Part shown: piece by piece, positions 8,207 through 17,350 of the stretch
Layout: every line of letters begins with the position of its first letter
Numbering within the stretch: position 1 is the stretch's first letter
Assembly: GCA_937991555.1 (NCBI GenBank)
Contig: CALKHU010000135.1
Coordinates: 1-64,000 of the forward strand
Length of the DNA stretch: 64,000 nt
Direction of reading: 5' to 3'
DNA from: an uncultured Caulobacter sp.
GTDB lineage: Bacteria > Pseudomonadota > Alphaproteobacteria > Caulobacterales > Caulobacteraceae
Program-made: the position numbers and the translations under genes
Notes under the pieces: model-generated
Told to the model about the DNA's origin: nothing
The model's database searches: none
The model's input: the letters and a program-made list of their open reading frames with translations, nothing else

Positions 8207-9046
8207 ATGTACCAGGATATCCTGCTTCACCTCGACACCTACCCCGATCCGACGCCGATCGAGGCCCTGCCGGGCCTGATCGACTTCTGTTCGATGCTGG
8301 GCGCCAATGTCACGGCGGCGGTCGCGCAGGTCACTCTGCCCGCCAGGAGCAACAGCATCGCGGAAGGCCTGCTGGGCCTGAGCGAGATGGCCAAGGGGCT
8401 CGAACTGCGGTGCCGAAAGGAGAGCGACGCATTGCTCGAGCGGTTCGACCAGCTCGCCACGGCGGCCGGTCTCAGGCACGAAGCGTCCGTCATCCGCGTC
8501 AACGCCCAGTTCCTGGCCGAAGAGGTCGCGAGGAGGGCGCGGACGCACGACGTCGCGGTGGTCGCTCGGGCCAGCAACGCCGACGGCCAGCGCAGCATCG
8601 CCGAGGCGGTGCTCTTCGGCGCCGGACGGCCGGTCGTCCTGCTGCCGATCACGGGAGAGCGCTCGGGCAGGGGCCTCAAGCGTGTCGCGGTGGCCTGGGA
8701 CGGTTCACGATCAGCGGCGCGCGCCGTCGCCGACGCCATGCCGCTGCTGACGGCCGCCGACGCGGTCGACATCGTCTCGGTGACGTCGGACAAGCCCAAG
8801 CCGGGCGCGGCCACGGTCGCCGAACTCGTAAGTCACCTTGCGCGGCATGGCGTGACCGCCGGCGCCGTGACTCTGGACGCTGCGTCCGAGTCCGCGGCGT
8901 CGCTGATCGCCAGGCACGCGGGGGAGCGCGCCGACCTCCTCGTCATGGGCGGATACGGCCACGCCCGGATGCTGGAGTTCGTGCTCGGCGGCGTCACCGA
9001 AACGATCCTCTCCGATCCTCCGACGCCGGTGTTCCTCTCGCACTGA
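8207..9046 (+). CDS. Universal stress protein, two-domain UspA family
   Basis: A 279-residue tandem Usp starting MYQDILLHLDTYPD; the ATG at 8207 follows GGCGAGG and is preferred to in-frame codons further upstream. The second domain starts RGLKRVAVAWDGSRSAARAV and carries the ATP-binding stretch GGYGHARMLEFVLGGVTETI with the final PTPVFLSH. It has its own FNR/FixK-type box, like the paralogue at 4932-5786. These proteins commonly support survival during oxygen or energy limitation. It converges on fixJ. Confidence 0.9.
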   Translation: MYQDILLHLDTYPDPTPIEALPGLIDFCSMLGANVTAAVAQVTLPARSNSIAEGLLGLSEMAKGLELRCRKESDALLERFDQLATAAGLRHEASVIRVNAQFLAEEVARRARTHDVAVVARASNADGQRSIAEAVLFGAGRPVVLLPITGERSGRGLKRVAVAWDGSRSAARAVADAMPLLTAADAVDIVSVTSDKPKPGAATVAELVSHLARHGVTAGAVTLDAASESAASLIARHAGERADLLVMGGYGHARMLEFVLGGVTETILSDPPTPVFLSH

Positions 9047-9070
9047 GACGGACGGCGCCGATGACCGGCT

Positions 9071-9676
9071 TCAGAGCCCCGCGCGGAAGGCGAGCCGCAT
9101 AAGGTCCGCCACGGTCCGCGCGCCGGTCTTGGTCATCAGGTTGGCGCGGTAGATCTCGACGGTCCGGGGACTGATGTCGAGTTCGTGGCCGATCAGCTTG
9201 TTCTGCTTGCCGGCCACGACGCCCAGAAGGACGTCGTGCTCCCGCGGCGACAGCGTGGCGATCAACCGTCTCGCCTCCTCGTCGCCGCCGACGGTCGAGC
9301 CGGCCTCGGCGGACGCCAGCGCATTGGAGACGGCCTTCAGCAGCACCGCGTCGTCGAACGGCTTCTCGATGAAGTCGCTGACGCCGGCCCGCATGGCTTC
9401 GACCGCCAGCGGAATGTCGCCGTGCCCCGTCATCACCACCACGGGCGCAGACACGCCGCGCGCCTTGAGCTCCCGAACGAGCTCCAGCCCGCTCATCCGG
9501 GGCATGCGGACATCGGTGACGATGCAGCGGATGGACTGGCCGGGGAGGGCGGCGAGAAACTCCGGCGCCGAGGCGTAGCTGGCGACCTCGTAGCCGTGCA
9601 CATCGAGGAGGAAGGCCAGCGCGTCGCGGACGGCGGCGTCATCGTCGATCACATGGATGAGCACCCTATCGTCCAT
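9071..9676 (-). CDS. fixJ: FixJ-type response regulator
   Basis: A 201-residue two-domain regulator: receiver domain (1-120) with acidic pocket IDDD, phospho-accepting Asp55 in VTDVRMP, Thr in VMTGHGD and Lys in EKPFDD; then a LuxR-type helix-turn-helix ([20 protein letters not shown], with [14 protein letters not shown] as recognition helix). This is the typical FixJ layout, and FixJ~P activates fixK and the fixN-type operon in rhizobia and Caulobacter. The ATG at 9674-9676 overlaps the fixL stop by 11 bp, so the pair is translationally coupled. The longer upstream frame is an antisense-quality extension and is discarded. Confidence 0.92.
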   Translation of the reverse strand: MDDRVLIHVIDDDAAVRDALAFLLDVHGYEVASYASAPEFLAALPGQSIRCIVTDVRMPRMSGLELVRELKARGVSAPVVVMTGHGDIPLAVEAMRAGVSDFIEKPFDDAVLLKAVSNALASAEAGSTVGGDEEARRLIATLSPREHDVLLGVVAGKQNKLIGHELDISPRTVEIYRANLMTKTGARTVADLMRLAFRAGL

Positions 9677-11153
9677 CGATCGCCTCCTGGTCCGCCAGCG
9701 GCAGGGTGAAGCTGAACGTGGCGCCGCCGCGCTCGTTGCCCTCGGCCCAGATCCGTCCGCCGTGCGACTCGATGATGGTCCTGCAGATCGACAGGCCCAC
9801 GCCCATTCCCTGGGCCTTGGTGGTGAAGAAGGGCTCGAACAGGCGGCTCGCGACCTGTGGCTCGATTCCCGCGCCCGTATCCCGAACGATGATCGCCACG
9901 GCCTCCTCGCCATACTGCTCGACGGCGAGCTCCAGCTCGCGGACGTCCGATCCGTCCATGGCTTCGATGGCGTTGCGGATCAGGTTGAGGATTACCTGCT
10001 GCACCTGCACCTTGTCGACGACGACCCGGCCCAGATTGCGGCCGAAACGCATCGAGACGCGCATGCCGCGTTCGCGCGCCCCCACAAGCGCCAGGGCGCT
10101 GGCCTCCTCCATAAGCTTGGTGGGGTCCTCGACGGTGTGTTCTGTCTCGCCCTTGGCGACGAACTCGCGCAGACGCTGGATGATCTCGCCGGCGCGAAGC
10201 GCCTGCTCGGCCGCGCGGTCCAGCGCCCGCTCGAGCTTCTCCGGATCAGGCGCTTCCTGCTTCAGCAACGCCTTGCCGCCCCGCAGGAAGCTGACGATCG
10301 CCAGCAGCGGCTGGTTCAGCTCGTGTGCGATCGAGGACGCCATGTCGCCCATGGCGGTCAGCCGCGAGACATGGACGAGCTCGGCCTGAAGCTCCTGCAG
10401 TCGCCGCTCCTGGTCGCGCCGCTCCGTCAGGTCGCGCACGAAGCCGGTGAAGAACCGCTCGGGTCCGACCAGGGCCTCGCCCACCGCCAGCTCCATCGGA
10501 AAGGTGCTGCCGTCCTTGCGCTCGCCGACCACGATGCGGCCGACGCCTATGATGCGCCGCTCGCCCGTGGTCATGTAACGGTCGAGATAGCCGTCATGCT
10601 CGACCCGGTACGGTTGCGGCATCAGCATGCTGACATTGCGCCCGACCGCCTCGACCTCGCTCCAGCCGAACAGCCGCGTCGCCGCGGCGCTGAAGGACCG
10701 CATGACGCCGTGGGAGTCGATGACGATCATCGCCTCCGGGACCGTGTCCAGGATCGACTGCAGGTGGGCCTCGCGGGCGGCCGTATCCCGGGCGCTCCGG
10801 CGAAGCCGCTCGCCCACCGAGGCGATGATCGGCGAGAGGACAAGGAAGAGGCCGAGGTTGATCAGGTTCGAGGGGTGTCGCCAGAAGCCATCGCCGGTCA
10901 ACGTGATGCAGCCGGCGACGGACAATCCCGCCGCCAGCAGCCCGGGCCGCCAGCCGCCGAGGCCGGACGCCAGAAGCAACACCGGCACGTAGAGCATGAA
11001 GATCGCGCGATCGCCGATCAGCGGCTCGATCCACACGCGCACCGCGAGCGCCAGGGCCGAACCGCCGATCGCGGCGACGTAACCCCATGGGACGCCGCGC
11101 GGGAACAGCCGCCGGATGTACCCCGCTATGCCCGGTTGCCCGCTCAGGCTCAT
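9666..11153 (-). CDS. fixL: Oxygen-sensing histidine kinase FixL (heme-PAS)
   Basis: A 495-residue membrane kinase. The N-terminus (about 20-118) has four hydrophobic segments as in KdpD-type DUF4118 modules. The PAS domain (about 125-245) has the FixL heme pocket: [12 protein letters not shown] places the proximal heme ligand at His186, and [10 protein letters not shown] gives the distal Arg206, matching the rhizobial FixL pattern. The HisKA motif [11 protein letters not shown] puts the phospho-acceptor at His277, followed by a HATPase domain ([24 protein letters not shown]). Loss of oxygen from the heme should activate it toward FixJ. ATG 11151-11153 follows GGGGGAG; a one-mismatch FNR/FixK box lies upstream. 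Confidence 0.93.
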   Translation of the reverse strand: MSLSGQPGIAGYIRRLFPRGVPWGYVAAIGGSALALAVRVWIEPLIGDRAIFMLYVPVLLLASGLGGWRPGLLAAGLSVAGCITLTGDGFWRHPSNLINLGLFLVLSPIIASVGERLRRSARDTAAREAHLQSILDTVPEAMIVIDSHGVMRSFSAAATRLFGWSEVEAVGRNVSMLMPQPYRVEHDGYLDRYMTTGERRIIGVGRIVVGERKDGSTFPMELAVGEALVGPERFFTGFVRDLTERRDQERRLQELQAELVHVSRLTAMGDMASSIAHELNQPLLAIVSFLRGGKALLKQEAPDPEKLERALDRAAEQALRAGEIIQRLREFVAKGETEHTVEDPTKLMEEASALALVGARERGMRVSMRFGRNLGRVVVDKVQVQQVILNLIRNAIEAMDGSDVRELELAVEQYGEEAVAIIVRDTGAGIEPQVASRLFEPFFTTKAQGMGVGLSICRTIIESHGGRIWAEGNERGGATFSFTLPLADQEAIDGR

Positions 11154-11213
11154 GGGCCGAAACTCCCCCGTCTCACGGCAGGATACTCGCATGGCGCGAT
11201 CCTGGTGAGCCAG

Positions 11214-11227
11214 TTGATCTGGAACAA
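11214..11227. promoter_or_regulatory. FNR/FixK-type box (one mismatch), between fixL and YkuD gene
   Basis: TTGATCTGGAACAA deviates from TTGAT-N4-ATCAA at one base. For fixL the canonical distance would give a 25 nt leader; for the plus-strand gene it would start at the second ATG (11262). Feedback of FixK on fixLJ is the simpler reading. Confidence 0.5.
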
Positions 11228-11243
11228 ACTGTCGCGATGTCCA

Positions 11244-12758
11244 ATGGCGCAGAATTGTTCGATGAACGGGACCTCACCGGACCAGATCGCCCGATCGGGC
11301 GTGCGCCGCGGACTTCGGCCGGCAGGCGGCGGCCTCTGCGCCGGGCTTCTGATGCTGTTCCTGGCGGTCCAGCCGGCGGGAAGCCAGACGGCTGCGCCTC
11401 TGTCGCCGGCGGACCGCGTGGCGGCCGTATCGGCGGTGCGGGCCTTCACGGGCCATGCGCCGGCCGAGTCGCCGGACGACGCCCTGCTCGCCGAAGTCGC
11501 ACGATACGCGGAAGCCGCGCTGGGGCTCAGGCTGTCGCCGCCCGGGCTTGACCGGAACTGGTCGATCGCTCCCCCCGCCCGGGACGTGGGGGCGGAACTC
11601 CAGGCGGCGCGGGCGGCGGGCGGTCTCGCGTCCTGGATCGACGCGCTGGAGCCGCAGGCGCCGCCCTACCGCGCCCTTCTCGCCGTTCGGGTCCGGTACC
11701 AGGCCCTGGTCGACGCCGGAGGCTGGGAGACGCTGCCGGACTCGCCCGCTCTAAGGCCAGGCGACACACACCCCGCTGTCGCCGCGTTGCGCCGCAGGCT
11801 CGCGATGGAGGGCTATGGCGAGGCCGGCCCGGTGGAGGCGGAAACCGCCTTCGACGCCGGTCTGGAAGCAGCCCTGCGGCAGTTCCAGAGGCAGCATGGC
11901 CTGGCCGAAGACGGCATCCTCGGCGGGGAGACGCGCCGCGCCCTCGACGTTCCTGCGTCCGGCCGCCTGCAGCAGATCGACGCCAACCTCGAACGCTGGC
12001 GATGGCTGCCCAGACCGCTGCCGGCCGACAGGATCGAACTGAACATCGCCCGCCAGGACGTCCTGTACTTGCGCCAGGGACAGGTGGCGCTGTCCATGCG
12101 CGCCATCGTGGGCAAGCCGGCGACCAGGACTCCCATGCTGGCGTCCAGGATCGAGGCGGTGACCCTCAATCCGTCGTGGCACGTCCCTTCGTCCATCGCG
12201 CGCGGCGAGCTCCTGCCGCAGGAGCGCCGGTCGCCCGGCGTCCTCGCCCGGCGCGGTTTCGTCCGGGAGGGGACCAGCCTGCGGCAGGTTCCGGGGCCGA
12301 ACAACGCCCTGGGCCAGGTCAAGTTCGAGATGCCCAGCCCCTTCGGCGTCTACCTGCACGATACCCCTTCGCGCAGCCTGTTCGCGCGCGAGGACCGCCT
12401 GTTCAGCCACGGTTGCATGCGGCTGGAAAAGCCGCGCGAACTGGCGACGCTGCTGCTCGGCGACCAGGGCTGGACCGGGGCGGACGTCGATGCCGCGATC
12501 GATGCCGGAACCACGCGCCGTGTCACACTGGACCGGCCCGTGGCGGTGCTGGTCGTCTACTTCACGGCCGGCGTCGATGAATCTGGCGGCGTCTGGTTCG
12601 CCGACGACCCCTACGGCTGGGACCGGAAGCTGATCGCGGCGCTCGCCCGTCTGCCGCGGTCGGGCGCCGGAGGGGGCGGCGCAGCGGCCGCGGGCAAAAG
12701 CATGTTCGCGCTTCCCGTCAGGGTCGCGAGCGAAGGCTGTCATGATCCGCGGCCCTGA
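11244..12758 (+). CDS. L,D-transpeptidase (YkuD family) with peptidoglycan-binding domain
   Basis: A 504-residue secreted enzyme (or 498 if the ATG at 11262 is used). Order: basic N-terminus and signal sequence ([20 protein letters not shown]), a helical N-terminal scaffold (about 60-190), a PG-binding domain ([20 protein letters not shown] to [13 protein letters not shown]), and a YkuD catalytic domain with the [10 protein letters not shown] motif holding the nucleophilic Cys. This is the YcbB/LdtD-type architecture that makes 3-3 cross-links in peptidoglycan. The upstream 500 codons of the open frame are antisense to fixL and are not part of the gene. Confidence 0.88.
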   Translation: MAQNCSMNGTSPDQIARSGVRRGLRPAGGGLCAGLLMLFLAVQPAGSQTAAPLSPADRVAAVSAVRAFTGHAPAESPDDALLAEVARYAEAALGLRLSPPGLDRNWSIAPPARDVGAELQAARAAGGLASWIDALEPQAPPYRALLAVRVRYQALVDAGGWETLPDSPALRPGDTHPAVAALRRRLAMEGYGEAGPVEAETAFDAGLEAALRQFQRQHGLAEDGILGGETRRALDVPASGRLQQIDANLERWRWLPRPLPADRIELNIARQDVLYLRQGQVALSMRAIVGKPATRTPMLASRIEAVTLNPSWHVPSSIARGELLPQERRSPGVLARRGFVREGTSLRQVPGPNNALGQVKFEMPSPFGVYLHDTPSRSLFAREDRLFSHGCMRLEKPRELATLLLGDQGWTGADVDAAIDAGTTRRVTLDRPVAVLVVYFTAGVDESGGVWFADDPYGWDRKLIAALARLPRSGAGGGGAAAAGKSMFALPVRVASEGCHDPRP

Positions 12759-12780
12759 ACGCCGGGAGGGTTAGACCCGC

Positions 12781-13791
12781 ATGCGCGCCATGGTCCTGGA
12801 GGCCCCCGGTCGGCCGCTCCGCCTCGTCGATCGCCCCGACCCTCAGCCCGGGAACGGCGAGGTGGTGCTGCGGGTCCTCGCCTGCGGCGTCTGCCGGACC
12901 GACCTGCATGTCGTCGACGGCGACCTGCCTGTGCGCAAGGCCTGTGTGGCGCCGGGGCATGAGGTCGTCGGCAGGGTCGAGCGCCTGGGGGCGGGCGTGT
13001 CCGGCCTGACGACGGGCGACCGGGTCGGCGTGCCCTGGCTGGCCTGGACCTGCGGCGAATGCCGATGGTGCCGATCCGGCGCCGAAAACCTCTGCGACCG
13101 GGCCGAGTTCACCGGCTGGAGCCGGGACGGCGGCTACGCGGACCGGATCGTGGCGGACGCCCGCTTCTGCATCCCGATCCCGGAGGCATACGGAGACGCG
13201 GAGGCGGCGCCGCTGCTCTGCGCGGGCCTGATCGGTTTTCGCGCCTGGCGAAAGGCCTGCGAGGCGCGGCCGGTGACGCGTCTGGGCCTCTACGGCTTCG
13301 GCGCCGCCGCCCATCTGCTGGCCCAGCTCGCGATCGCGGAGGGCCAGGCCGTGTACGCCTTCACGTCTCCGGGCGATGAGGCCGCCGCGCAGCTGGCGCT
13401 GCGGCTGGGCTGCCGGTGGGCGGGGCCGTCGACCGCCCGCCCGCCGGCCCGCCTGGACGCGGCGATCATCTTCGCGCCCGTCGGCGCCCTGGCGCCGCTC
13501 GCGCTGGAAGCGGTCGACAAGGGGGGAACGGTCGTCTGCGCCGGCATCCACATGAGCGACATACCGGCGTTCCCGTACGCTTTGCTGTGGGAGGAGCGCC
13601 GGCTTCTGTCGGTGGCCAATCTGACGCGCGCCGACGGGTTGGACTATTTTCCACGCGCCCTGGCGGCGGGCGTGAGGGCGGAGGTCCGGACCTACGATCT
13701 CGCCGACGCCAATACGGCCCTCGGCGATCTGCGCGAGGGCCGCATCGTGGGCGCAGCCGTCCTGGCTATGGACGCGGCGGAAACCGCCTAG
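12781..13791 (+). CDS. Zinc-dependent alcohol dehydrogenase (MDR family)
   Basis: A 336-residue medium-chain dehydrogenase of the AdhA-like group. Catalytic zinc ligands are visible as Cys38 (GVCRTD), His60/Glu61 (PGHEVVG) and Cys147 (PLLCAGL); structural zinc ligands are Cys91, 94, 97 and 105 (TCGECRWCRSG...LC). The NAD-binding loop is altered (LGLYGFGAAAHL). It likely interconverts alcohols and aldehydes, and its place beside fixK fits fermentative or redox-balancing use at low oxygen. ATG preceded by GGGAGG. Its TAG shares a CTAG with the stop of fixK on the other strand. Confidence 0.88.
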   Translation: MRAMVLEAPGRPLRLVDRPDPQPGNGEVVLRVLACGVCRTDLHVVDGDLPVRKACVAPGHEVVGRVERLGAGVSGLTTGDRVGVPWLAWTCGECRWCRSGAENLCDRAEFTGWSRDGGYADRIVADARFCIPIPEAYGDAEAAPLLCAGLIGFRAWRKACEARPVTRLGLYGFGAAAHLLAQLAIAEGQAVYAFTSPGDEAAAQLALRLGCRWAGPSTARPPARLDAAIIFAPVGALAPLALEAVDKGGTVVCAGIHMSDIPAFPYALLWEERRLLSVANLTRADGLDYFPRALAAGVRAEVRTYDLADANTALGDLREGRIVGAAVLAMDAAETA

Positions 13792-14447
13792 GCCGGGGCC
13801 AGGCGGGCGAGCGCCGCGCGGTGGCGCAGGCGGAAGCGCCGGGCGCCCTGGAACTCGACGATGGCGTCATCCTGGAGTTGCCGCAGCATCCGGCAGACCG
13901 TCTCGATCGTGATGCCGAGGTAGTCGGCGATATCCTGCCGGCCCATCGACAGGTCGATGAGCTCCTTCTTGGACCGGTCGGCGACGTCGAGGAGGAAGGC
14001 CGCGACCTTCTCGCAGGCGCTCTTGCATCCAAGCAGGGTGAGGTGTTCCTGCGTGCGGCGCAGTTCCTGGGCGGTGGCGGCCCAGAGCGCGCGCTCGATC
14101 CTCGCGCCGTCCTCGCCGTAATGCGCGAGCGCCGAACGCTTGATGACCAGGATCACGGTGTCGTTGAGGGCCTCGGCCGAGAATCGGTGATGGTCGCCGC
14201 TCTCGAGCCCGAACAGATCGCCCGGGTAGTAGAAGTCCCCGATCTGGCGACGGCCGTCGCTCAGCAGACGCGTGGTCCGCACGGCGCCGCTGATCACCCG
14301 GTAGACCATGTCGGCCTCTTCCTCCTGGGCGTAGATCTCCTCGCCGGCGGCGTACGGAATGCGAACCCCGATCTTGTCCCAGGGCTCGGCCATGGCGGCC
14401 GCGGCGGCGGATGCGTTCGAGAAGGCGGTCTGGGCTTGAGCGGTCAT
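13788..14447 (-). CDS. fixK: FixK-like Crp/Fnr transcriptional regulator
   Basis: A 219-residue regulator with an N-terminal cyclic-nucleotide-like beta-barrel (IPYAAGEEIYAQEEEADMVY to GDLFGLESGDHHRF) and a C-terminal winged helix with DIADYLGITIETVCRMLRQL; the Glu and Arg of the ETVxR element are those that read TTGA half-sites. It lacks an N-terminal cysteine cluster, so it cannot itself hold the FNR-type 4Fe-4S cluster, consistent with FixK acting downstream of FixLJ. ATG 14445-14447 follows GGGAGA. The 92 bp upstream contain TACGTA-like elements but no FNR box, also consistent with FixJ control. Another Fnr-type name is possible. Confidence 0.82.
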   Translation of the reverse strand: MTAQAQTAFSNASAAAAAMAEPWDKIGVRIPYAAGEEIYAQEEEADMVYRVISGAVRTTRLLSDGRRQIGDFYYPGDLFGLESGDHHRFSAEALNDTVILVIKRSALAHYGEDGARIERALWAATAQELRRTQEHLTLLGCKSACEKVAAFLLDVADRSKKELIDLSMGRQDIADYLGITIETVCRMLRQLQDDAIVEFQGARRFRLRHRAALARLAPA

Positions 14448-14539
14448 CGCGGTCTCCCTCTGCGATGCGCGCAAGGTCACGCGTCAGGCCGATCGCCGAA
14501 ATTCCGGAGCGATGCGTAAGGCCCGGCCCTTAAGGGCTG

Positions 14540-15148
14540 CTACGTAGGACAGGATGTCGCAGTCGCCGCCGCTTCGGCGACTCGCGCCCTGACCTGATCC
14601 AGCATGTCCGCGGCCGCTTCATCGGCGAGCAGCGAGTGGATCCCGCCGAAGTGGACATGGTCGGCGACCGTCAGGCCGCACACGGCGGCCACATGGTTGT
14701 CGAACACCGCCATCAGCGCCTTGAGCGCGCCGGTCGAGTTCACCCAGTGATCGGGCGCGCCCGAGGTCGAGAAGGTCAGCAGCTTCCGTCCCACGAGCAG
14801 AGGCTTGGAGCCGCCGAAATCGGCCGCGTAACCGAACTTCATGCCGAACACCCGGTCGACGTAGCCTTTCAGGATCGCCGGCGGGGCATTGAACCAGAAC
14901 GGATAGACGAACACGAAGAGGTCGGCCTCGGCGAGCAGTTCCCGCTCGCGCACCACGTCCGGCGCGGGCCGGAACCCGCTGTCGCTCGGCAGCTCGTCCG
15001 CCCGCAGCCGGGGATCGAAGTCCATCGCATAGAGGTCCCTCAGCAGGACCGCATGGCCGGCCGCCGTCAGGCTGTCGACGCAGGCCCTGGCCAGCGAGGC
15101 GCAGAAGCTCGTCGCCTTCGGGTGGGCCAGAACGACGGCGCATTTCAT
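14540..15148 (-). CDS. NAD(P)H:quinone oxidoreductase, flavodoxin-like
   Basis: A 202-residue flavoprotein: CAVVLAHPKATSFCASLA for the phosphate-binding region, FVYPFWFNAPPAILKGYVDR for the quinone/flavin segment, and LLTFSTSGAPDHWV. This is the MdaB/KefF-like NAD(P)H dehydrogenase (quinone) group, which reduces quinones by two electrons and can protect against redox cycling. ATG at 15146-15148; the longer frame upstream lacks quality. A near-perfect FNR/FixK box (15211-15224) lies 69 bp upstream, shared with the divergent host-attachment-type gene. It is the third flavodoxin-fold oxidoreductase of the window but is more distant from the other two. Confidence 0.85.
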   Translation of the reverse strand: MKCAVVLAHPKATSFCASLARACVDSLTAAGHAVLLRDLYAMDFDPRLRADELPSDSGFRPAPDVVRERELLAEADLFVFVYPFWFNAPPAILKGYVDRVFGMKFGYAADFGGSKPLLVGRKLLTFSTSGAPDHWVNSTGALKALMAVFDNHVAAVCGLTVADHVHFGGIHSLLADEAAADMLDQVRARVAEAAATATSCPT

Positions 15149-15210
15149 GAGGGACTGCCTCTTCCACGGGTGCTCTGACACCACGCCTACGCGGCCTTTC
15201 ATCGGGCGTG

Positions 15211-15224
15211 TTGATCTCGATCAG
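15211..15224. promoter_or_regulatory. FNR/FixK-type box (one mismatch) in divergent promoter
   Basis: TTGATCTCGATCAG, matching TTGAT-N4-ATCAA except for the last base. It sits between genes starting at 15148 (minus) and 15269 (plus) and could serve both; the canonical distance gives leaders of about 27 and 10 nt. Confidence 0.6.
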
Positions 15225-15268
15225 TTTCTTTCGCCGGAACCCGCGCATCTTCTCCCCAGGAGGACGTG

Positions 15269-15715
15269 ATGTTGCAGGATGAACGCACCCTGGTGGTGGT
15301 CGCCGATGGCGGCCAGGCGAGGTTTTTCGAGGAGCGGCGCCTGGGTGGTCCGCTGCGGGAACGGGTGGACTGGTCGGAAGGCCTGAAGCCTCATCATGCC
15401 GGCAGCGGCTCCCCGGGACGCGTGTTCGACCGGTTCGGATCGGGATCGCATCCGGTGGGCGGCGTCGCGCCGCATGACCAGGCCGAGGCGCGCTTCATGT
15501 CCGCCGTGGCCGGCCGTATCGCCGAGCTCGCCACGAAGGACGCCTTCGACGGCGTCGTGCTGATCGCCCCGCCGCGGGCGCTGGGTCAGCTGCGCGAGGC
15601 CCTGTCACCGGCGGTCGCCGCACGCGTGCGACACAGCGAGCCGAAGGATCGGGTGCATGCCGATCTTCAGGGGATCGAGACAGCCGTCGGAATGATCCGC
15701 AGGCACGACGCGTGA
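15269..15715 (+). CDS. Host-attachment-family protein (PF10116-like)
   Basis: A 148-residue protein starting MLQDERTLVVVADGGQARFF, the characteristic opening of the family named after Agrobacterium host attachment; later motifs are GLKPHH, a Phe-Asp-Arg segment, and VLIAPPRALGQLREAL near the C-terminus, which resembles the release-factor-like eRF1 domain fold. The real role in most bacteria is unknown and probably unrelated to host attachment; linkage with Usp and stress genes is common. ATG 15269 follows AGGAGGAC. Its TGA overlaps the GTG of the next gene (GTGA), so the two are coupled. Confidence 0.8.
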   Translation: MLQDERTLVVVADGGQARFFEERRLGGPLRERVDWSEGLKPHHAGSGSPGRVFDRFGSGSHPVGGVAPHDQAEARFMSAVAGRIAELATKDAFDGVVLIAPPRALGQLREALSPAVAARVRHSEPKDRVHADLQGIETAVGMIRRHDA

Positions 15716-17337
15716 CGGCGCAGGGCGCCGTTCAGGTCAGGTTCCACGGCGCGGCCCAGTGCGTGACCGGCTTCTGTGTCGAGGTGCTGGCCGGCGATAG
15801 CCGGGTGCTGGTCGATTGCGGCATGTTCCAGGGGCCGAAGTCCCTGAAAGCGCTGAACTATGAGCCGTTCCCGTTCGACGCCGCCTCGGTGGACGCCGTC
15901 GTCCTGACCCATGCGCACATCGACCATTCCGGCCTGCTGCCGAAACTGATGAAGGCCGGGTTCGAAGGGCCGATCTACGCCACGGCGGCGACGCGGGACC
16001 TGTGCGGCGTCATGCTGCCCGACGCCGGCGGCATCCAGGAATCCGAGGTGCGGTATCGCAACCGCCGCAGCCAGCGGCGCGGGCGCGATCCGGTCGAACC
16101 GATCTACACGGCCGAGGACGGGGCGGCGGTCATCGAGCAGTTCCGGCGGGTCAAGATGCGGGAGCCGGTCGCCGTGACCCCGGACATCGAGGCCGAGTTC
16201 TGGCCGGCCGGTCATATCCTCGGCGCCGCCTCGATCCTGCTCAGGGTCGGGCACGGCGACAGTGTGCAGACCCTGTTGTTCTCGGGCGACCTCGGGCCGG
16301 GCAGCGAGTTCGTCGCCAACCCGCAGGCCCCCAGCGGCGTCGATCACCTCTTCCTCGAGTCCACCTACGGCGATCGCGTCCGCGGGCCGCTGGATCCGAT
16401 CGCCCGGCGGGCCATGCTGGCGAAGGAACTGGCGGAGGCGCACGCGCGCGGCGGGCCGCTGCTGCTGCCGGCCTTCGCCGTGGAGCGCACCCAGGAGCTG
16501 CTGGTCGACCTGCTGACGATGATGGACGAAGGCGCGGCGCCCGACGGCGACGTCTTCCTCGATTCGCCGCTCGCCATTGAAGCGACCGAGGTCTTCCTCC
16601 AGCGCGGCTGGAATCCAGACAGCGGCGTCAACCCGTTCGAAGTCGCGCGGCCTACCGGGCGTCTGCGCTTCCTGAGCCGCCCCGACGAGAGCGACCGGCT
16701 GGAATCGCTCAAGGGCTGGCACGTGATCATCGCCGCCAGCGGCATGTGCGACGCGGGGCGCGTGCGCCGGCACCTGAAGCGGCTGCTCTGGCGCAGCGAC
16801 GCCACGGTGCTGCTGACCGGCTACCAGGCGGCCGGCACCCTCGGACGCCTGCTCGTCGAAGGCGCCAAGCGGGTGACGATCCAGGGCGAGGAGATCAAGG
16901 TCCGGGCCCAGGTCCGCAGCATCGACGGCTATTCGGGACACGCCGACGCCGAGGGGCTGGAAGCCTGGGCGCAGGGCCGCGCGCCGATCACGGGCGCCCT
17001 TTTTCTGGCCCATGGCGAGCCGGCCGCGCTCGAGGCCATGGGAGAGCGCCTGAAGGGACTGGTCCCCGACTCGCGCCGCTTCGCGCCGTCCCTCGGCCAG
17101 ACCTTCCTGTTGCGGAAGGGGTCCGTCGAGGCGCTGCACGACTGGCATGCCCGGCTTGCGCAGCCGCCGACGCGTCTTGACTGGCACAACCAGCGCACGG
17201 CCCTGCTCATGGACCTCAACGCCGCCCTCAACCATCTGCCGGACGACGCATCGCGCGAGGCCCTCATCCAGGTGCTGCGCGCGCAGCTGCCGCCCGCCCC
17301 GGACCGCGGCGGAGGACCCGGCGCCACGGCGCTCTAG
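15712..17337 (+). CDS. MBL-fold beta-CASP RNA exonuclease/endonuclease family protein
   Basis: A 541-residue metallo-beta-lactamase of the CPSF73-like beta-CASP group. Metal motif THAHIDHSGLLP (about residue 65), further ligands in WPAGHILGAAS and FSGDLGPG, and the beta-CASP part with SGMCDAGRVRRHL and GYSGHADAEGLEAW; these are typical of bacterial beta-CASP ribonucleases. A C-terminal extension of about 80 residues beyond the catalytic unit is helical and ends in a Pro/Gly-rich tail. Likely acts on RNA in the cytoplasm. The GTG start overlaps the preceding stop, so it shares that gene's low-oxygen promoter. Confidence 0.88.
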   Translation: MTAQGAVQVRFHGAAQCVTGFCVEVLAGDSRVLVDCGMFQGPKSLKALNYEPFPFDAASVDAVVLTHAHIDHSGLLPKLMKAGFEGPIYATAATRDLCGVMLPDAGGIQESEVRYRNRRSQRRGRDPVEPIYTAEDGAAVIEQFRRVKMREPVAVTPDIEAEFWPAGHILGAASILLRVGHGDSVQTLLFSGDLGPGSEFVANPQAPSGVDHLFLESTYGDRVRGPLDPIARRAMLAKELAEAHARGGPLLLPAFAVERTQELLVDLLTMMDEGAAPDGDVFLDSPLAIEATEVFLQRGWNPDSGVNPFEVARPTGRLRFLSRPDESDRLESLKGWHVIIAASGMCDAGRVRRHLKRLLWRSDATVLLTGYQAAGTLGRLLVEGAKRVTIQGEEIKVRAQVRSIDGYSGHADAEGLEAWAQGRAPITGALFLAHGEPAALEAMGERLKGLVPDSRRFAPSLGQTFLLRKGSVEALHDWHARLAQPPTRLDWHNQRTALLMDLNAALNHLPDDASREALIQVLRAQLPPAPDRGGGPGATAL

Positions 17338-17350
17338 GCGGCGCAGGCCG

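Noticed and set aside
9657..12758. Single plus-strand frame of 1033 codons
   Set aside because: Its first 500 codons are antisense to fixL and have no sensible protein pattern; only the YkuD part from 11244 is coding.
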